Below the pieces are notes generated by a model. It ran no database searches, was not told the DNA's origin, and was given only the letters and a program-made list of their open reading frames with translations. This document shows positions 36,689-45,008 of a stretch of 64,000 bases of DNA, one piece after another. The first letter of the stretch is position 1, and every line of letters starts with the position of its first letter. The DNA is from JBDSSS01 sp963764195 (GTDB lineage Bacteria; Actinomycetota; Actinomycetes; Actinomycetales; Dermatophilaceae): positions 124,001 to 188,000 of the forward strand of contig CAVXRG010000010.1 of the NCBI GenBank assembly GCA_963764195.1. The letters are read 5' to 3'. The position numbers were made by a program, and so were the translations under genes.

Positions 36689-38569
36689 GTGGGCATGCAA
36701 CCGTGGATGGCGATGAGGTCGATGTCACGCGACTCGTCCGTCGCAGAGAAGAGCCTCGCGCCGGGCACCCGTCGACGCGTCCTGTCGTATGCCGGTCCGT
36801 ACCGGAAGGCGATCATCGCCTTCCTCGTCGTGGTGGTCCTCGACAGCCTCCTCGTCGTGGCCGTGCCGCTGCTGCTCAAGCAGCTCGTCGACAACGGCGT
36901 CATCCCCAAGGACTCGGGCGTCGTGATCCGGCTGGCGCTCATCGTGGCCCTCATCGCCGTCGCGGACACCGTGCTCACGGTGGTCTCGCGGTGGTACTCG
37001 TCCGTCATTGGCGAGGGGCTGATCAACGACCTGCGCACCGAGGTCTTCGGGCACGTGCTCAAGCAGCCGATCGCGTTCTTCACCCGGGCGCAGACCGGCT
37101 CGCTCGTCTCTCGGCTCAACAACGACGTGATCGGCGCCCAGCAGGCTTTCACGTCGGTGCTGTCCAACGTCGTGAGCAACATCGTCTCGGTCGCGCTCGT
37201 CATCGGAGCGATGGTCGCGCTGTCGTGGCAGCTGACCCTCGGGTCGCTCCTGCTCGTGCCGCTGTTCATCGTTCCCGCCAAGGTGATGGGGCGACGACTC
37301 GCCAGCCTCGCCTCACGGCAGATGGTGCTCAACGCCGACATGGGCACCCGGATGACCGAGCGCTTCAACGTCGCCGGCGCCCTGCTCGTCAAGCTCTTCG
37401 GCGTGCCGTCGCGTGAGCAGGCGGAGTACGCAGAGCGGGCCGGCCGGGTCCGCGACATCGGTGTCCAGATCTCGCTCAACCGGTCGATCTTCATGGCCTC
37501 CCTCACGCTCGTCGCTGCGCTCGCCACGGCCATGATCTACGGCTTCGGCGGCGTCATGGCTGTGACCGGGACACTGACGGTCGGCACCCTGCTCGCCCTC
37601 ACCGCCCTGCTGGCCCGTCTCTACGGTCCGCTCACCTCGCTGTCCAACGTGCGCGTCGACATCATGACGGCGCTCATCTCCTTCGAGCGGGTTTTCGAGG
37701 TGCTCGACCTCGAGCCGCTCGTGGCCGAGTCACCCGACGCGGTGCCGCTTCCCGACGGTCCGCTGGGGGTCCAGCTCGAGGGCGTCTCCTTCCGCTACCC
37801 GTCCGCCGACCAGGTCTCGCTGGCCTCGCTCGAGTCGATGTCGACCGGTGACCGCAAAGCCGGCGGTCCGGTGCTGCACGACATCTCGATGGAGGCCCGC
37901 CCGGGGCAGCTCATCGCCCTCGTTGGTCCCTCCGGTGCCGGCAAGACGACCCTCACGTCGCTCATCTCCCGGCTCTATGACCCGACCGAGGGCGTCGTCC
38001 GGATCGGTGGCGTCGACCTGCGTGGAGCCTCGACCGACTCCCTGCGTGACCGGGTCGGCGTCGTCACCCAGGACGCCCACCTCTTCCACGACACGATCCG
38101 GGCCAACCTGCTCTATGCCCGCCCCGAGGCCACCGAGACCCAGATCGAGGACGCCCTGCGAGCGGCGCAGATCATGCCGCTCATCGACGAGCTGCCCGAG
38201 GGGCTCGACACCGTCGTGGGCGACCGCGGCCACCGTCTCAGCGGTGGAGAGAAGCAGCGGCTCGCCATCGCCCGGCTGCTGCTCAAGGCTCCCGACGTCG
38301 TCATCCTCGACGAGGCGACCGCCCACCTCGACTCCGAGTCCGAGGTGGCCGTGCAGCGGGCCCTCGACGCGGCCCTGACTGGCCGCACCTCGATCGTCAT
38401 CGCGCACCGGCTCTCGACGATCCGTCAGGCCGACCTCATCGTCGTGCTCGACCACGGCAGGGTGACCCAGACCGGGCGCCACTCCGAGCTGCTGGCTTCG
38501 GGTGGTCTCTACGCGGACCTGCATGCCACGCAGTTCCGTGAGGACGTCGACGCGCTCGTCGAGACCTGA
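36689..38569 (+). CDS. ABC exporter half-transporter (TMD-NBD)
   Basis: Fused membrane and ATPase domains (626 aa), working as a dimer, similar to lipid/multidrug exporters. Six helices lie in residues 30-330, with the exporter motif FFTRAQTGSLVSRLNNDV. NBD: Walker A GPSGAGKTT near 414, Q-loop VTQDAHLFHDT, signature LSGGEKQRLA, Walker B VVILDEATAHLD, H-loop IAHRLSTI. An insert of about 20 residues (ADQVSLASLESMSTGDRKAG) follows the A-loop Tyr. GTG at 36689 with AAGGAGG 8 nt upstream. Confidence 0.92.
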   Translation: MGMQPWMAMRSMSRDSSVAEKSLAPGTRRRVLSYAGPYRKAIIAFLVVVVLDSLLVVAVPLLLKQLVDNGVIPKDSGVVIRLALIVALIAVADTVLTVVSRWYSSVIGEGLINDLRTEVFGHVLKQPIAFFTRAQTGSLVSRLNNDVIGAQQAFTSVLSNVVSNIVSVALVIGAMVALSWQLTLGSLLLVPLFIVPAKVMGRRLASLASRQMVLNADMGTRMTERFNVAGALLVKLFGVPSREQAEYAERAGRVRDIGVQISLNRSIFMASLTLVAALATAMIYGFGGVMAVTGTLTVGTLLALTALLARLYGPLTSLSNVRVDIMTALISFERVFEVLDLEPLVAESPDAVPLPDGPLGVQLEGVSFRYPSADQVSLASLESMSTGDRKAGGPVLHDISMEARPGQLIALVGPSGAGKTTLTSLISRLYDPTEGVVRIGGVDLRGASTDSLRDRVGVVTQDAHLFHDTIRANLLYARPEATETQIEDALRAAQIMPLIDELPEGLDTVVGDRGHRLSGGEKQRLAIARLLLKAPDVVILDEATAHLDSESEVAVQRALDAALTGRTSIVIAHRLSTIRQADLIVVLDHGRVTQTGRHSELLASGGLYADLHATQFREDVDALVET

Positions 38570-40631
38570 CCTGTAGGCGCGCTCGTCGAGTCCCGACGGT
38601 CGGGCCGTCGAGCCAGTCGCACGCCGGCCCTGGCGCTGCCGCTGACGCCGGCCCTGGCGTTGGCGCTGCTGCCGCCGCCGGCGCCTGGCGGGCACCGCGG
38701 GGTGGACTTCGGCTCGCCCTGGCTCGTGCCGAACACCTGGCCCAGGCGTCACGCGGACCTGGCCGCGGGTCGCCACCCGCCGTCGCGCGACCAGGATTGG
38801 ACCCCGACTCGGTTCGCTCGACTGCGCCCACGACCTGCTGCGGGTACGCCGGTCGTCCGGTGATGGCCGGACTCCGTGGGCGAGCGGGCGCAGAGCAGCC
38901 GCGCGGCATTCGGCCCGGCCCTGGCGTCGATGTTCCCTCGTCGGGGCGGGGCAGGTCGCGAGTTACGGCAGGTCCTTGCGAGTGCCTTGCGGTGGTGTGG
39001 GGGCCTGCCGCTGGGCTACCGCTCGGCGCCCGCCGGGGCATCCGTCTCAGACCTGAGTCCACGGTGACTGCATCGCCACGTGCCAGCCGGCGTCCACAGT
39101 CCGCCGAGCGCGAGGTTGTCGATCTCGTGTCGGTGTGGCCCGACGCGTCGGTGTGCCGCGACACGTCGGTCTGATCCGCGCGGCGGGCGAAAGCGCCGTG
39201 CCACTGCTGCCAGGTGTGCCACGTGACTGCGGCCGGGGTGATGGTGGCGGTGAGGTGGCGTTGGTGGACGTGGGAGTGGTGGCGTCGGCAGAGCAGTGCG
39301 AGGTTGCTCAGGGCGGTGACGCCGCCGTCCGCCCAGTGGGTCACGTGGTGGGCGTCGGTCCAGGTCGCGGGAGCGGTGCAGCCGGGGAAGGTGCAGCCGC
39401 GGTCGCGCAGCCACAGTGCGGTGCGGATCGCCGGGGTCACCAACCGACGAGACCGGCCGACGTCCAGTGGCTGGCTCTCAGATCCGAGCACGACGGGGAT
39501 GATCTCTGCGTCGCAGGCGAGGCGGCGCGCGGTCGCGGGTGAGAGGACTTCCCCTGACTGGCAGACCCCGCCTGCCGTGGCACGCCCTCCTGCGCGGCCG
39601 GCCTTCGTTCCGCCGCTGCCGCCCGAGCTGGCGCCCAGGCCGCACAAGGCGTCCTGGAGGGCCTTGTGGTCGATGGTGACGACGATCTTGGCCTTGTCGG
39701 TGGTCGGGGCGGCGCCGGGCGCGGAGACGCCGCGGGCCACGATCTCGACCAGGGCGTCGGCGCGGCGTTGGTGCGCGGGGCGCGGGTCGGGCTCGATGAG
39801 GTGGCCGTGCTGGTCAGTGAGCGGGGCGGGGGCGGCGAGCGGGTCGATGGCCGAGCGCAGGACCGCGGCGCCTTCGGGGTCGAGCACGCCGGTGAGGTTG
39901 ACCATGCCCGTGTGGTTGGGTCGGGAGAACCACAGCCCGCGGGCGCTGGCCCGCGCCGCGTCGAGCCGGTCCAGGTCCTTCGGCGGGGTGAGCTGGTCGG
40001 CCTCGAGGCGACACGCCCGGGCCAGCTCCTCCGGGCGCAGCGACCGGGCTCGCGCGAGGAGCCGGTCCACGGCCTGCTCGAGGTCGGCCGGGTCCGCGAC
40101 CTTCGCCAGCCGGGCGTGCAGCTCGATGACCTGGGCCGCCTTGCCCACGGTGACCTTCTCCTCGGCGAGGTCCTCACCCAGACCCCGCCAGCAGGTCGCG
40201 GTGAGCGCCGCCGCGGTGACGACGATGGCTCGGGCAGCGGCCGCGGTCAGCGTCGGGTCCAGCGACCGCAGCCAGTCGACCCGCGACAACCCGCCCGGGG
40301 AGGGCACGCCGCGCGACTCGAGCTCGGTCACGACCCGCAGGAGCATCGCTTCCTTGGCCTGCTGGAGCGCTCCGAGCCGGTCGACGGCCTCGATCAGGTC
40401 GTCCTCGGCGCAGCAGGACAAGGGCGCCCGCCAGGCCTCGATGACCTGGGTCAGGAACGACACGGTCGGAGCCAGCCGGGCATCGGGGTTCTCCCCCTCA
40501 CTCACCTGCTCACACCCCTGCTCACCGGCCCGCTCACCGGCCCGCTCACCGGCTCCCGTGGCGTGCTGGCGTGACTCGAGATCGGCAAGCCGCTGCCGAA
40601 GCTCCTCGATCACCGCACCCCTGCTGGCCAT
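38436..40631 (-). CDS. DUF222 / HNH endonuclease domain protein with abnormal C-terminus
   Basis: 13E12-like protein. The DUF222 region (about 60-330) is followed by an HNH domain near residues 395-455: CTFPGCTAPATWTDAHHVTHWADGG (two parts of the motif), then NLALLCRRHH. Such proteins usually end soon after, but this frame continues about 280 low-complexity residues. It ends at 38436 inside, and antisense to, the ABC exporter gene (134-bp overlap). An ancestral stop was probably lost by frameshift or deletion near 39.2 kb. A 12-bp tandem repeat (40520-40555) encodes GERA repeats near the N-terminus. TAGTGT is 6 nt before the ATG. Often multicopy; activity unknown. Confidence 0.8.
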   Translation of the reverse strand: MASRGAVIEELRQRLADLESRQHATGAGERAGERAGEQGCEQVSEGENPDARLAPTVSFLTQVIEAWRAPLSCCAEDDLIEAVDRLGALQQAKEAMLLRVVTELESRGVPSPGGLSRVDWLRSLDPTLTAAAARAIVVTAAALTATCWRGLGEDLAEEKVTVGKAAQVIELHARLAKVADPADLEQAVDRLLARARSLRPEELARACRLEADQLTPPKDLDRLDAARASARGLWFSRPNHTGMVNLTGVLDPEGAAVLRSAIDPLAAPAPLTDQHGHLIEPDPRPAHQRRADALVEIVARGVSAPGAAPTTDKAKIVVTIDHKALQDALCGLGASSGGSGGTKAGRAGGRATAGGVCQSGEVLSPATARRLACDAEIIPVVLGSESQPLDVGRSRRLVTPAIRTALWLRDRGCTFPGCTAPATWTDAHHVTHWADGGVTALSNLALLCRRHHSHVHQRHLTATITPAAVTWHTWQQWHGAFARRADQTDVSRHTDASGHTDTRSTTSRSADCGRRLARGDAVTVDSGLRRMPRRAPSGSPAAGPHTTARHSQGPAVTRDLPRPDEGTSTPGPGRMPRGCSAPARPRSPAITGRPAYPQQVVGAVERTESGSNPGRATAGGDPRPGPRDAWARCSARARASRSPPRGARQAPAAAAAPTPGPASAAAPGPACDWLDGPTVGTRRARLQVRSRRARRRPHGTAWHAGPRRDHPKPAARSGARSGSPCRGRARR
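40520..40555. repeat. 12-bp tandem repeat, three copies
   Basis: GCTCACCGGCCC three times (last copy one base different), in frame within the DUF222-HNH gene, encoding repeated Gly-Glu-Arg-Ala. Confidence 0.85.
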
Positions 40632-40637
40632 GAAACA

Positions 40638-40643
40638 ACACTA
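40638..40643 (-). promoter_or_regulatory. -10 hexamer TAGTGT, DUF222-HNH gene
   Basis: Spaced 6 nt from the ATG at 40631. Confidence 0.5.
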
Positions 40644-40696
40644 CGAGCGACCACCGACATCGATGATGGTCGTGGCTGCGGAGACTCGAGACCGGG

Positions 40697-41590
40697 CTAG
40701 TCGTCCTCCTCGTCCCAGATCCGCACCTTCTTGGCCTTCTTCGGCCTCCGGGCGACGAGGACGGCGGCGGGGGACCCGGTGTCGTCCGGCCACGGTTGCC
40801 CGTCGCGGCCCAAGGGATCGTCTCCGAAGCCGGCGGCCGTCACCTCCGCGTCCGCCTCCGTAGCGCGCACGCCCTGCGCCTCACGCCGCAGGGCCCAGAA
40901 GACGAAGCCGATCCCACCGGGCATGAACAGCCACCACTGGTAGGCGTAGGCCTGGTGCGGCCCGAGGTCCTCCTCCGGTCGTGCCAAAGCGGTCAGCGGG
41001 TGCCCCCCCGGGTCCGGCTCGGGTGCCTGCGAGCCGACCACGACATAGAGGTCGAGCGGCGAGAGCTCGGGGATGCTCGACCGCGCGACCGCGGTGCTGA
41101 TGCTGGCCAGCTGGGGGAGCGGCAGGTCCCGGTTGAGGTTGGGCTCCCCGCTGCGCAGCCAGCCGGTCACCGTCACCGGGCCGCTCACGGGCGGGTCGAC
41201 GGGCGGCACGGTCCCCGCGTCGTCGGCGTTGGGCACCCAGCCCCGGTCGAGGAGCAGCACCCGGCCGTCCGTCATGAACGGGGTGAGCACCTCGAGGCCG
41301 ACCGTCTGGTCGATGGTGCGGTTGCGGACGAAAAGATCGCGCCCAGCGGCATACATCCCGCTGAAGGTCACGCGGGTCCACTGGCGCTCGAGCGTGAGCG
41401 GTCCGGCAGCGAGGGCGTCGGCGAGGGGCACCGGTTTCGCGTCGTAGTTCGTGCGGATGGCCGCCACCTTGGCCCGCTGCTCGACGTGGCGTCCCCACTG
41501 CCACTGACCGAGGTAGAAGCAGGCGACGGCGAAGGCGACCGCGGCGAGGGTCCCGAGCAGCCATCGACGAGTGAAGAGGAGCCGAAGCAC
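40697..41590 (-). CDS. SURF1-family cytochrome oxidase assembly protein
   Basis: Membrane protein (297 aa) with the typical two-helix topology: N-terminal helix LLGTLAAVAFAVACFYLGQWQWGRH and C-terminal helix YQWWLFMPGGIGFVFWALRRE (each named by its ends). The periplasmic part has the signature LLLDRGWVPNADDAG and the P-V-x-GWLR block. A Lys-rich tail (RRPKKAKKVRIWDEEDD) is cytosolic. Assists haem A insertion into CtaD, linking it to ctaA/ctaB at the other end of the window. GTG start with TAGCGT 6 nt upstream, divergent from moaA. Confidence 0.9.
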   Translation of the reverse strand: MLRLLFTRRWLLGTLAAVAFAVACFYLGQWQWGRHVEQRAKVAAIRTNYDAKPVPLADALAAGPLTLERQWTRVTFSGMYAAGRDLFVRNRTIDQTVGLEVLTPFMTDGRVLLLDRGWVPNADDAGTVPPVDPPVSGPVTVTGWLRSGEPNLNRDLPLPQLASISTAVARSSIPELSPLDLYVVVGSQAPEPDPGGHPLTALARPEEDLGPHQAYAYQWWLFMPGGIGFVFWALRREAQGVRATEADAEVTAAGFGDDPLGRDGQPWPDDTGSPAAVLVARRPKKAKKVRIWDEEDD

Positions 41591-41596
41591 GACACG

Positions 41597-41602
41597 ACGC
41601 TA
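41597..41602 (-). promoter_or_regulatory. -10 hexamer TAGCGT, SURF1 gene
   Basis: Spaced 6 nt from the GTG at 41590. Back-to-back with the moaA promoter; only about 30 bp separate the two start codons. Confidence 0.6.
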
Positions 41603-41609
41603 CCCGCCT

Positions 41610-41615
41610 TACAGT
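41610..41615 (+). promoter_or_regulatory. -10 hexamer TACAGT, moaA
   Basis: Spaced 7 nt from the ATG at 41623, which favours that start over the GTG at 41614 lying inside the hexamer. Confidence 0.6.
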
Positions 41616-41622
41616 GGGACAC

Positions 41623-42645
41623 ATGACACGCCTCCCCATGCCCGCAGTGCGTCCCTCCGGGCTGGCCGACCAGTTCGGCCGGGCCGCGCGTGACCTCAGG
41701 GTGTCGGTGACCGACCGGTGCAACCTCCGCTGCACCTACTGCATGCCGGCCGAGGGCCTGCCCTGGCTGCCCAAGGACGAGATGCTCAGCGACGAGGAGC
41801 TGCTGCGTCTCATCGGCATCTTCGTCCGCGACGGCATCACCCAGGTGCGCCTCACCGGCGGCGAGCCGCTGCTGCGCCGCTCGCTCGTCGACCTCGTGGC
41901 TGGCATCGCGGCCCTCGATCCCCGCCCGCGGATCGCCATGACCACCAACGGCGTCGGCCTCGAGCGGGTCGCGCCCGCCCTCGCCGCCGCCGGCCTCGAC
42001 CGGGTCAACGTCAGCCTCGACACCATCGACTCCGACACCTTCACCCAGCTGACCCGCCGCGACCGGCTCGCCGACGTCGAGTCCGGGATGCGTGCCGCCG
42101 CGGAGGCCGGGCTCACACCCGTCAAGGTCAACGCGGTGGCGATGCGCGGCATCAACGACGAGTCCGTCGCCGACGTGCTCGCCTGGTGCCTCGAGCGCGG
42201 CTACGAGCTGCGGTTCATCGAGCAGATGCCGCTCGACGCGCAGCACGCGTGGGACCGCTCCGACATGATCACCTCCGAGGAGCTGCACGCCAAGCTCTCC
42301 GAGCGCTGGACCCTCACGCCCCTGCCCGCGGCCGAGCGCGGAAGCGCGCCTGCGGAGCGGTTCCTCATCGACGGCGGCCCGGCCACCGTCGGGATCATCG
42401 CGAGCGTCACGGCGCCCTTCTGTGCCGCCTGCGACCGGTCGCGGCTCACGGCCGACGGACAGATCCGCAACTGCCTCTTCTCCGAGAACGAGACCGACCT
42501 GCGCGGACCGATGCGCGAGGGCGCGACCGACGACGAGCTGCTCGGCCTCATCCGCGGTGAGATGTGGCGCAAGCGGCGCGGCCACGGTATCGGCGACCCC
42601 GACTTCGTGCAGCCCGACCGGCCGATGTCGGCCATCGGCGGCTGA
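41623..42645 (+). CDS. moaA: GTP 3',8-cyclase (molybdenum cofactor synthesis)
   Basis: Radical-SAM enzyme converting GTP to 3',8-cyclo-GTP, the first step of molybdopterin synthesis. SAM cluster motif CNLRCTYC near residues 30-37, GGEPLLR, C-terminal GTP-site cluster FCAACDRSRLT...RNCLF, and the C-terminal Gly-Gly (AIGG). 340 aa. No other moa gene is adjacent. Depends on Fe-S supply from the SUF system. Confidence 0.96.
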   Translation: MTRLPMPAVRPSGLADQFGRAARDLRVSVTDRCNLRCTYCMPAEGLPWLPKDEMLSDEELLRLIGIFVRDGITQVRLTGGEPLLRRSLVDLVAGIAALDPRPRIAMTTNGVGLERVAPALAAAGLDRVNVSLDTIDSDTFTQLTRRDRLADVESGMRAAAEAGLTPVKVNAVAMRGINDESVADVLAWCLERGYELRFIEQMPLDAQHAWDRSDMITSEELHAKLSERWTLTPLPAAERGSAPAERFLIDGGPATVGIIASVTAPFCAACDRSRLTADGQIRNCLFSENETDLRGPMREGATDDELLGLIRGEMWRKRRGHGIGDPDFVQPDRPMSAIGG

Positions 42646-42672
42646 CGCGCCGCACCGGCACCAGCTCGGCGA

Positions 42673-42891
42673 TCAGCCGTCGGCGTCGGTGAGGTCGTCG
42701 ACCCCGACGACCTCGATCAAGAAGCCACGGAGACCGACGAAGTCGGCCAGCGACGCTCGGTGCTCGTCGCACGCGAGCCACACCTTCCGCCGACCCTCGA
42801 CGTGCAGCTTCGGGTTGCGCCAGATGACGGCGTGATCGGCCTCGCGCCGGCAGCCCTTGGCACTGCAGACGCGCTCAGGCGCTGACGTCAC
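42673..42891 (-). CDS. Small conserved actinobacterial protein
   Basis: 72 aa, no assigned function (relatives are sometimes mislabelled acetone carboxylase). CSAKGC near residue 9, IWRNPKLH, KVWLACDEH and a LADFVGLRGFL C-terminus suggest a small zinc-binding fold (Cys/Cys/Cys/His). The ATG overlaps the stop of the DUF3099 gene (ATGA), a conserved type of pairing. Confidence 0.8.
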   Translation of the reverse strand: MTSAPERVCSAKGCRREADHAVIWRNPKLHVEGRRKVWLACDEHRASLADFVGLRGFLIEVVGVDDLTDADG

Positions 42892-43181
42892 CGGCCGAGG
42901 CGGCGGGTCTGGTCCGGCTGCGGCGTGACGGGCTGGACCTTCCCGACCTCGCTGGGCCGGACCGCGTTGGCCATGACGACGGCGAAGTACGGGATGAGGA
43001 CGGCGCCGATGACGGCGGCCCAGCGCAGCCAGCCCGAGGTGACGAACACCAGTCCGAAGAGGGCGATGCGGACCGACATCATGATGAGGTAGCGACGAAC
43101 GCGCCCGTTCTGGTCATCCGTGGTCGACGTCTGAGCCGAGGTGACGGTGTGCACCACGGGCGCCTGCTTGGCTGGTCCCAT
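42888..43181 (-). CDS. DUF3099 membrane protein
   Basis: 97 aa with two adjacent hydrophobic helices (RIALFGLVFVTSGW and WAAVIGAVLIPYFAVVMANAV, each named by its ends). The preceding RRYLIMMSVR and the hydrophilic ends are typical of DUF3099. Function unknown. TACAGT is 6 nt before the ATG at 43181. Confidence 0.85.
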   Translation of the reverse strand: MGPAKQAPVVHTVTSAQTSTTDDQNGRVRRYLIMMSVRIALFGLVFVTSGWLRWAAVIGAVLIPYFAVVMANAVRPSEVGKVQPVTPQPDQTRRLGR

Positions 43182-43187
43182 CTGTCC

Positions 43188-43193
43188 ACTGTA
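43188..43193 (-). promoter_or_regulatory. -10 hexamer TACAGT, DUF3099 operon
   Basis: Spaced 6 nt from the ATG at 43181. Confidence 0.6.
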
Positions 43194-43213
43194 AGCGAGT
43201 CCGCGCTTCCATG

Positions 43214-43225
43214 TACCGAGCGGTA
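43214..43225. promoter_or_regulatory. TetR-type operator candidate upstream of fabG
   Basis: TACCG-AG-CGGTA, a perfect dyad of the form often bound by TetR-family lipid-metabolism repressors. It lies about 15 bp upstream of TAGGTT (43232-43237), a possible -10 for fabG, and about 20 bp from the DUF3099 promoter. Confidence 0.4.
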
Positions 43226-43363
43226 GTCCGTTAGGTTTCTCCGCAGGCGCCCCGCCGCGGCACACAGCCGCGAGGGGTCGCCGCGACCGGTCCCGACCGG
43301 TGGTCAACGACAGCGAACGAGCGCGAACGACGTGGTCGACGTCACGCGGGAGCAGGAGCACTG

Positions 43364-44083
43364 GTGTCAGCGAGCGAGCCACGCAACGTGCTGGTCACGG
43401 GCGGCAACCGGGGGATCGGCCTCGCCATCGCCCGCGCCTTCCAGGACGGCGGAGACAACGTCGTCATCACCCACCGCTCCGGTCAGCCCCCCGAGGGGCT
43501 GCGCGGCGTCACGGCCGAGGTCACGGACACGGCCTCCGTGGACGCCGCCTTCACCGACGCCGAGGAGATCTTCGGCGGGCCGGTCGACGTGCTCGTCGCC
43601 AATGCCGGCATCACCAAGGACACCCTCCTGATGCGGATGAGCGACGACGACTTCGGCAGCGTCATCGACACCAACCTCACCGGCGCCTTCCGGTGCGCCC
43701 GCCGCGCCGTCAAGGGGATGATCCGCAAGCGCAAGGGCCGGATCGTCCTCATCTCCAGCGTCGTCGGCCTCTACGGGGCGCCCGGCCAGACGAACTACTC
43801 CGCCTCGAAGTCGGGCCTCGTCGGCCTCGCGCGCTCGATCAGCCGTGAGCTCGGCGGCCGCGGGATCACCGCCAACGTCGTCGCGCCCGGCTTCATCGAC
43901 ACCGAGATGACGGCCGTCCTGCCCGAGGACCAGAAGAAGGCCTACCTCGCCAGCATCCCCGCCGGCCGCTTCGCGACACCCGAGGAGGTGGCCGCCGTCG
44001 TCCGCTTCGTCGCGAGCGAGGAGGCGGCCTACATCACCGGCGCGGTCATCCCCGTCGACGGTGGCCTCGGCATGGGGCACTGA
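43364..44083 (+). CDS. fabG: 3-oxoacyl-ACP reductase
   Basis: SDR-family NADPH reductase of fatty-acid elongation. Cofactor loop TGGNRGIG near residue 13, NAG motif, and catalytic Ser-Tyr-Lys in ISSVVGLYGAPGQTNYSASK. 239 aa. Start GTG at 43364 with GGAG upstream and a leader of about 120 nt. Followed by fabI, the usual InhA-type pairing of actinobacteria. Confidence 0.93.
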   Translation: MSASEPRNVLVTGGNRGIGLAIARAFQDGGDNVVITHRSGQPPEGLRGVTAEVTDTASVDAAFTDAEEIFGGPVDVLVANAGITKDTLLMRMSDDDFGSVIDTNLTGAFRCARRAVKGMIRKRKGRIVLISSVVGLYGAPGQTNYSASKSGLVGLARSISRELGGRGITANVVAPGFIDTEMTAVLPEDQKKAYLASIPAGRFATPEEVAAVVRFVASEEAAYITGAVIPVDGGLGMGH

Positions 44084-44108
44084 GGGAGCTGACCTCCCAG
44101 CCGGCCCA

Positions 44109-44133
44109 GCGGCATACCGACGGGGTATGCCGC
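44109..44133. repeat. Hairpin from two inverted GTATGCC motifs
   Basis: GCGGCATACC (44109-44118) and GGTATGCCGC (44124-44133): a perfect 10-bp stem with a 5-nt loop between fabG and fabI. It may attenuate or process the fabG-fabI mRNA, or may simply be two copies of the genome-wide motif. Confidence 0.75.
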
Positions 44134-44207
44134 CCACCCCGCACCCGCTCGACCTCACCACCTCGCCCAGCCCGTTACGGACACACCACAGGAGAAAGTT
44201 CGCACCC

Positions 44208-44969
44208 ATGGGAATCCTCGAAGGCAAGAACCTGCTCGTCACCGGTGTCCTGATGGACAGCTCGATCGCGTTCCACGTCGCGAAGCTCGCGCAGCAGGAG
44301 GGCGCCAACGTCGTGCTCACCTCGTTCGGGCGGACGATGAAGATCACCTCGACGATCGCGAAGCGGCTGCCCAGCACGCCGCCCGTCGTCGAGCTCGACG
44401 TGACCAACCAGGAGCACCTCGACAGCCTCGCCGAGCGGCTCGGCGAGCACGTCGACCGGGTCGACGGGGTGCTGCACTCCATCGGGTTCGCGCCGCAGGG
44501 GGCGTTCAACTTCATGGAGGGCACGTGGGAGGACGTCTCGACGGCGCTGCACGCCTCCGCCTACAGCCTCAAGTCCCTCTCCGTCGCCGCCCTGCCGCTG
44601 ATGGCGCCGGGCGGCAGCGTCGTCGGGCTCACCTTCGACGCCAAGTTCGCCTGGCCGGTCTACGACTGGATGGGTGTCGCGAAGGCGGCGTTCGAGTCGA
44701 CGAGCCGCTACCTCGCGCGTGACCTCGGGCCGAAGGGCGTGCGCTGCAACCTCGTGGCCGCCGGGCCCGTCCGGACGACCGCGGCCAAGTCGATCCCGGG
44801 CTTCGAGAAGTTCGAGGAGACGTGGGACGACCGCGCGCCGCTGGGCTGGGACGTCAACGACCCCGTACCGGCGGCGAAGGCCTGTGCGGCCCTGCTGTCC
44901 GACTGGTTCCCCGCGACGACGGGCGAGATCGTCCACGTCGACGGTGGGGTCCACGCCATGGGCCAGTAG
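44208..44969 (+). CDS. fabI: Enoyl-ACP reductase (InhA type)
   Basis: NADH-dependent reductase of the last elongation step and the expected target of isoniazid- or triclosan-type inhibitors. The N-terminal LLVTGVLMDSSIAFHVAKLA glycine-poor SDR loop is typical of FabI/InhA. Active site Tyr-x6-Lys in PVYDWMGVAKAA, and SIGFAPQGAF. 253 aa. ATG at 44208 with AGGAGAAAG about 10 nt upstream. Confidence 0.95.
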   Translation: MGILEGKNLLVTGVLMDSSIAFHVAKLAQQEGANVVLTSFGRTMKITSTIAKRLPSTPPVVELDVTNQEHLDSLAERLGEHVDRVDGVLHSIGFAPQGAFNFMEGTWEDVSTALHASAYSLKSLSVAALPLMAPGGSVVGLTFDAKFAWPVYDWMGVAKAAFESTSRYLARDLGPKGVRCNLVAAGPVRTTAAKSIPGFEKFEETWDDRAPLGWDVNDPVPAAKACAALLSDWFPATTGEIVHVDGGVHAMGQ

Positions 44970-44996
44970 GCGTCGTCAGGAGATCGCGCAGGTCGC

Positions 44997-45002
44997 TAGA
45001 GT
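44997..45002 (+). promoter_or_regulatory. -10 hexamer TAGAGT, Mur-ligase/TPR gene
   Basis: Spaced 6 nt from the ATG at 45009. Confidence 0.6.
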
Positions 45003-45008
45003 CCTGCC

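Noticed and set aside
38436..40631. Intact mobile element around the HNH gene
   Set aside because: No terminal repeats, integrase or transposase nearby; DUF222-HNH genes are multicopy but this one is not shown to be mobile.
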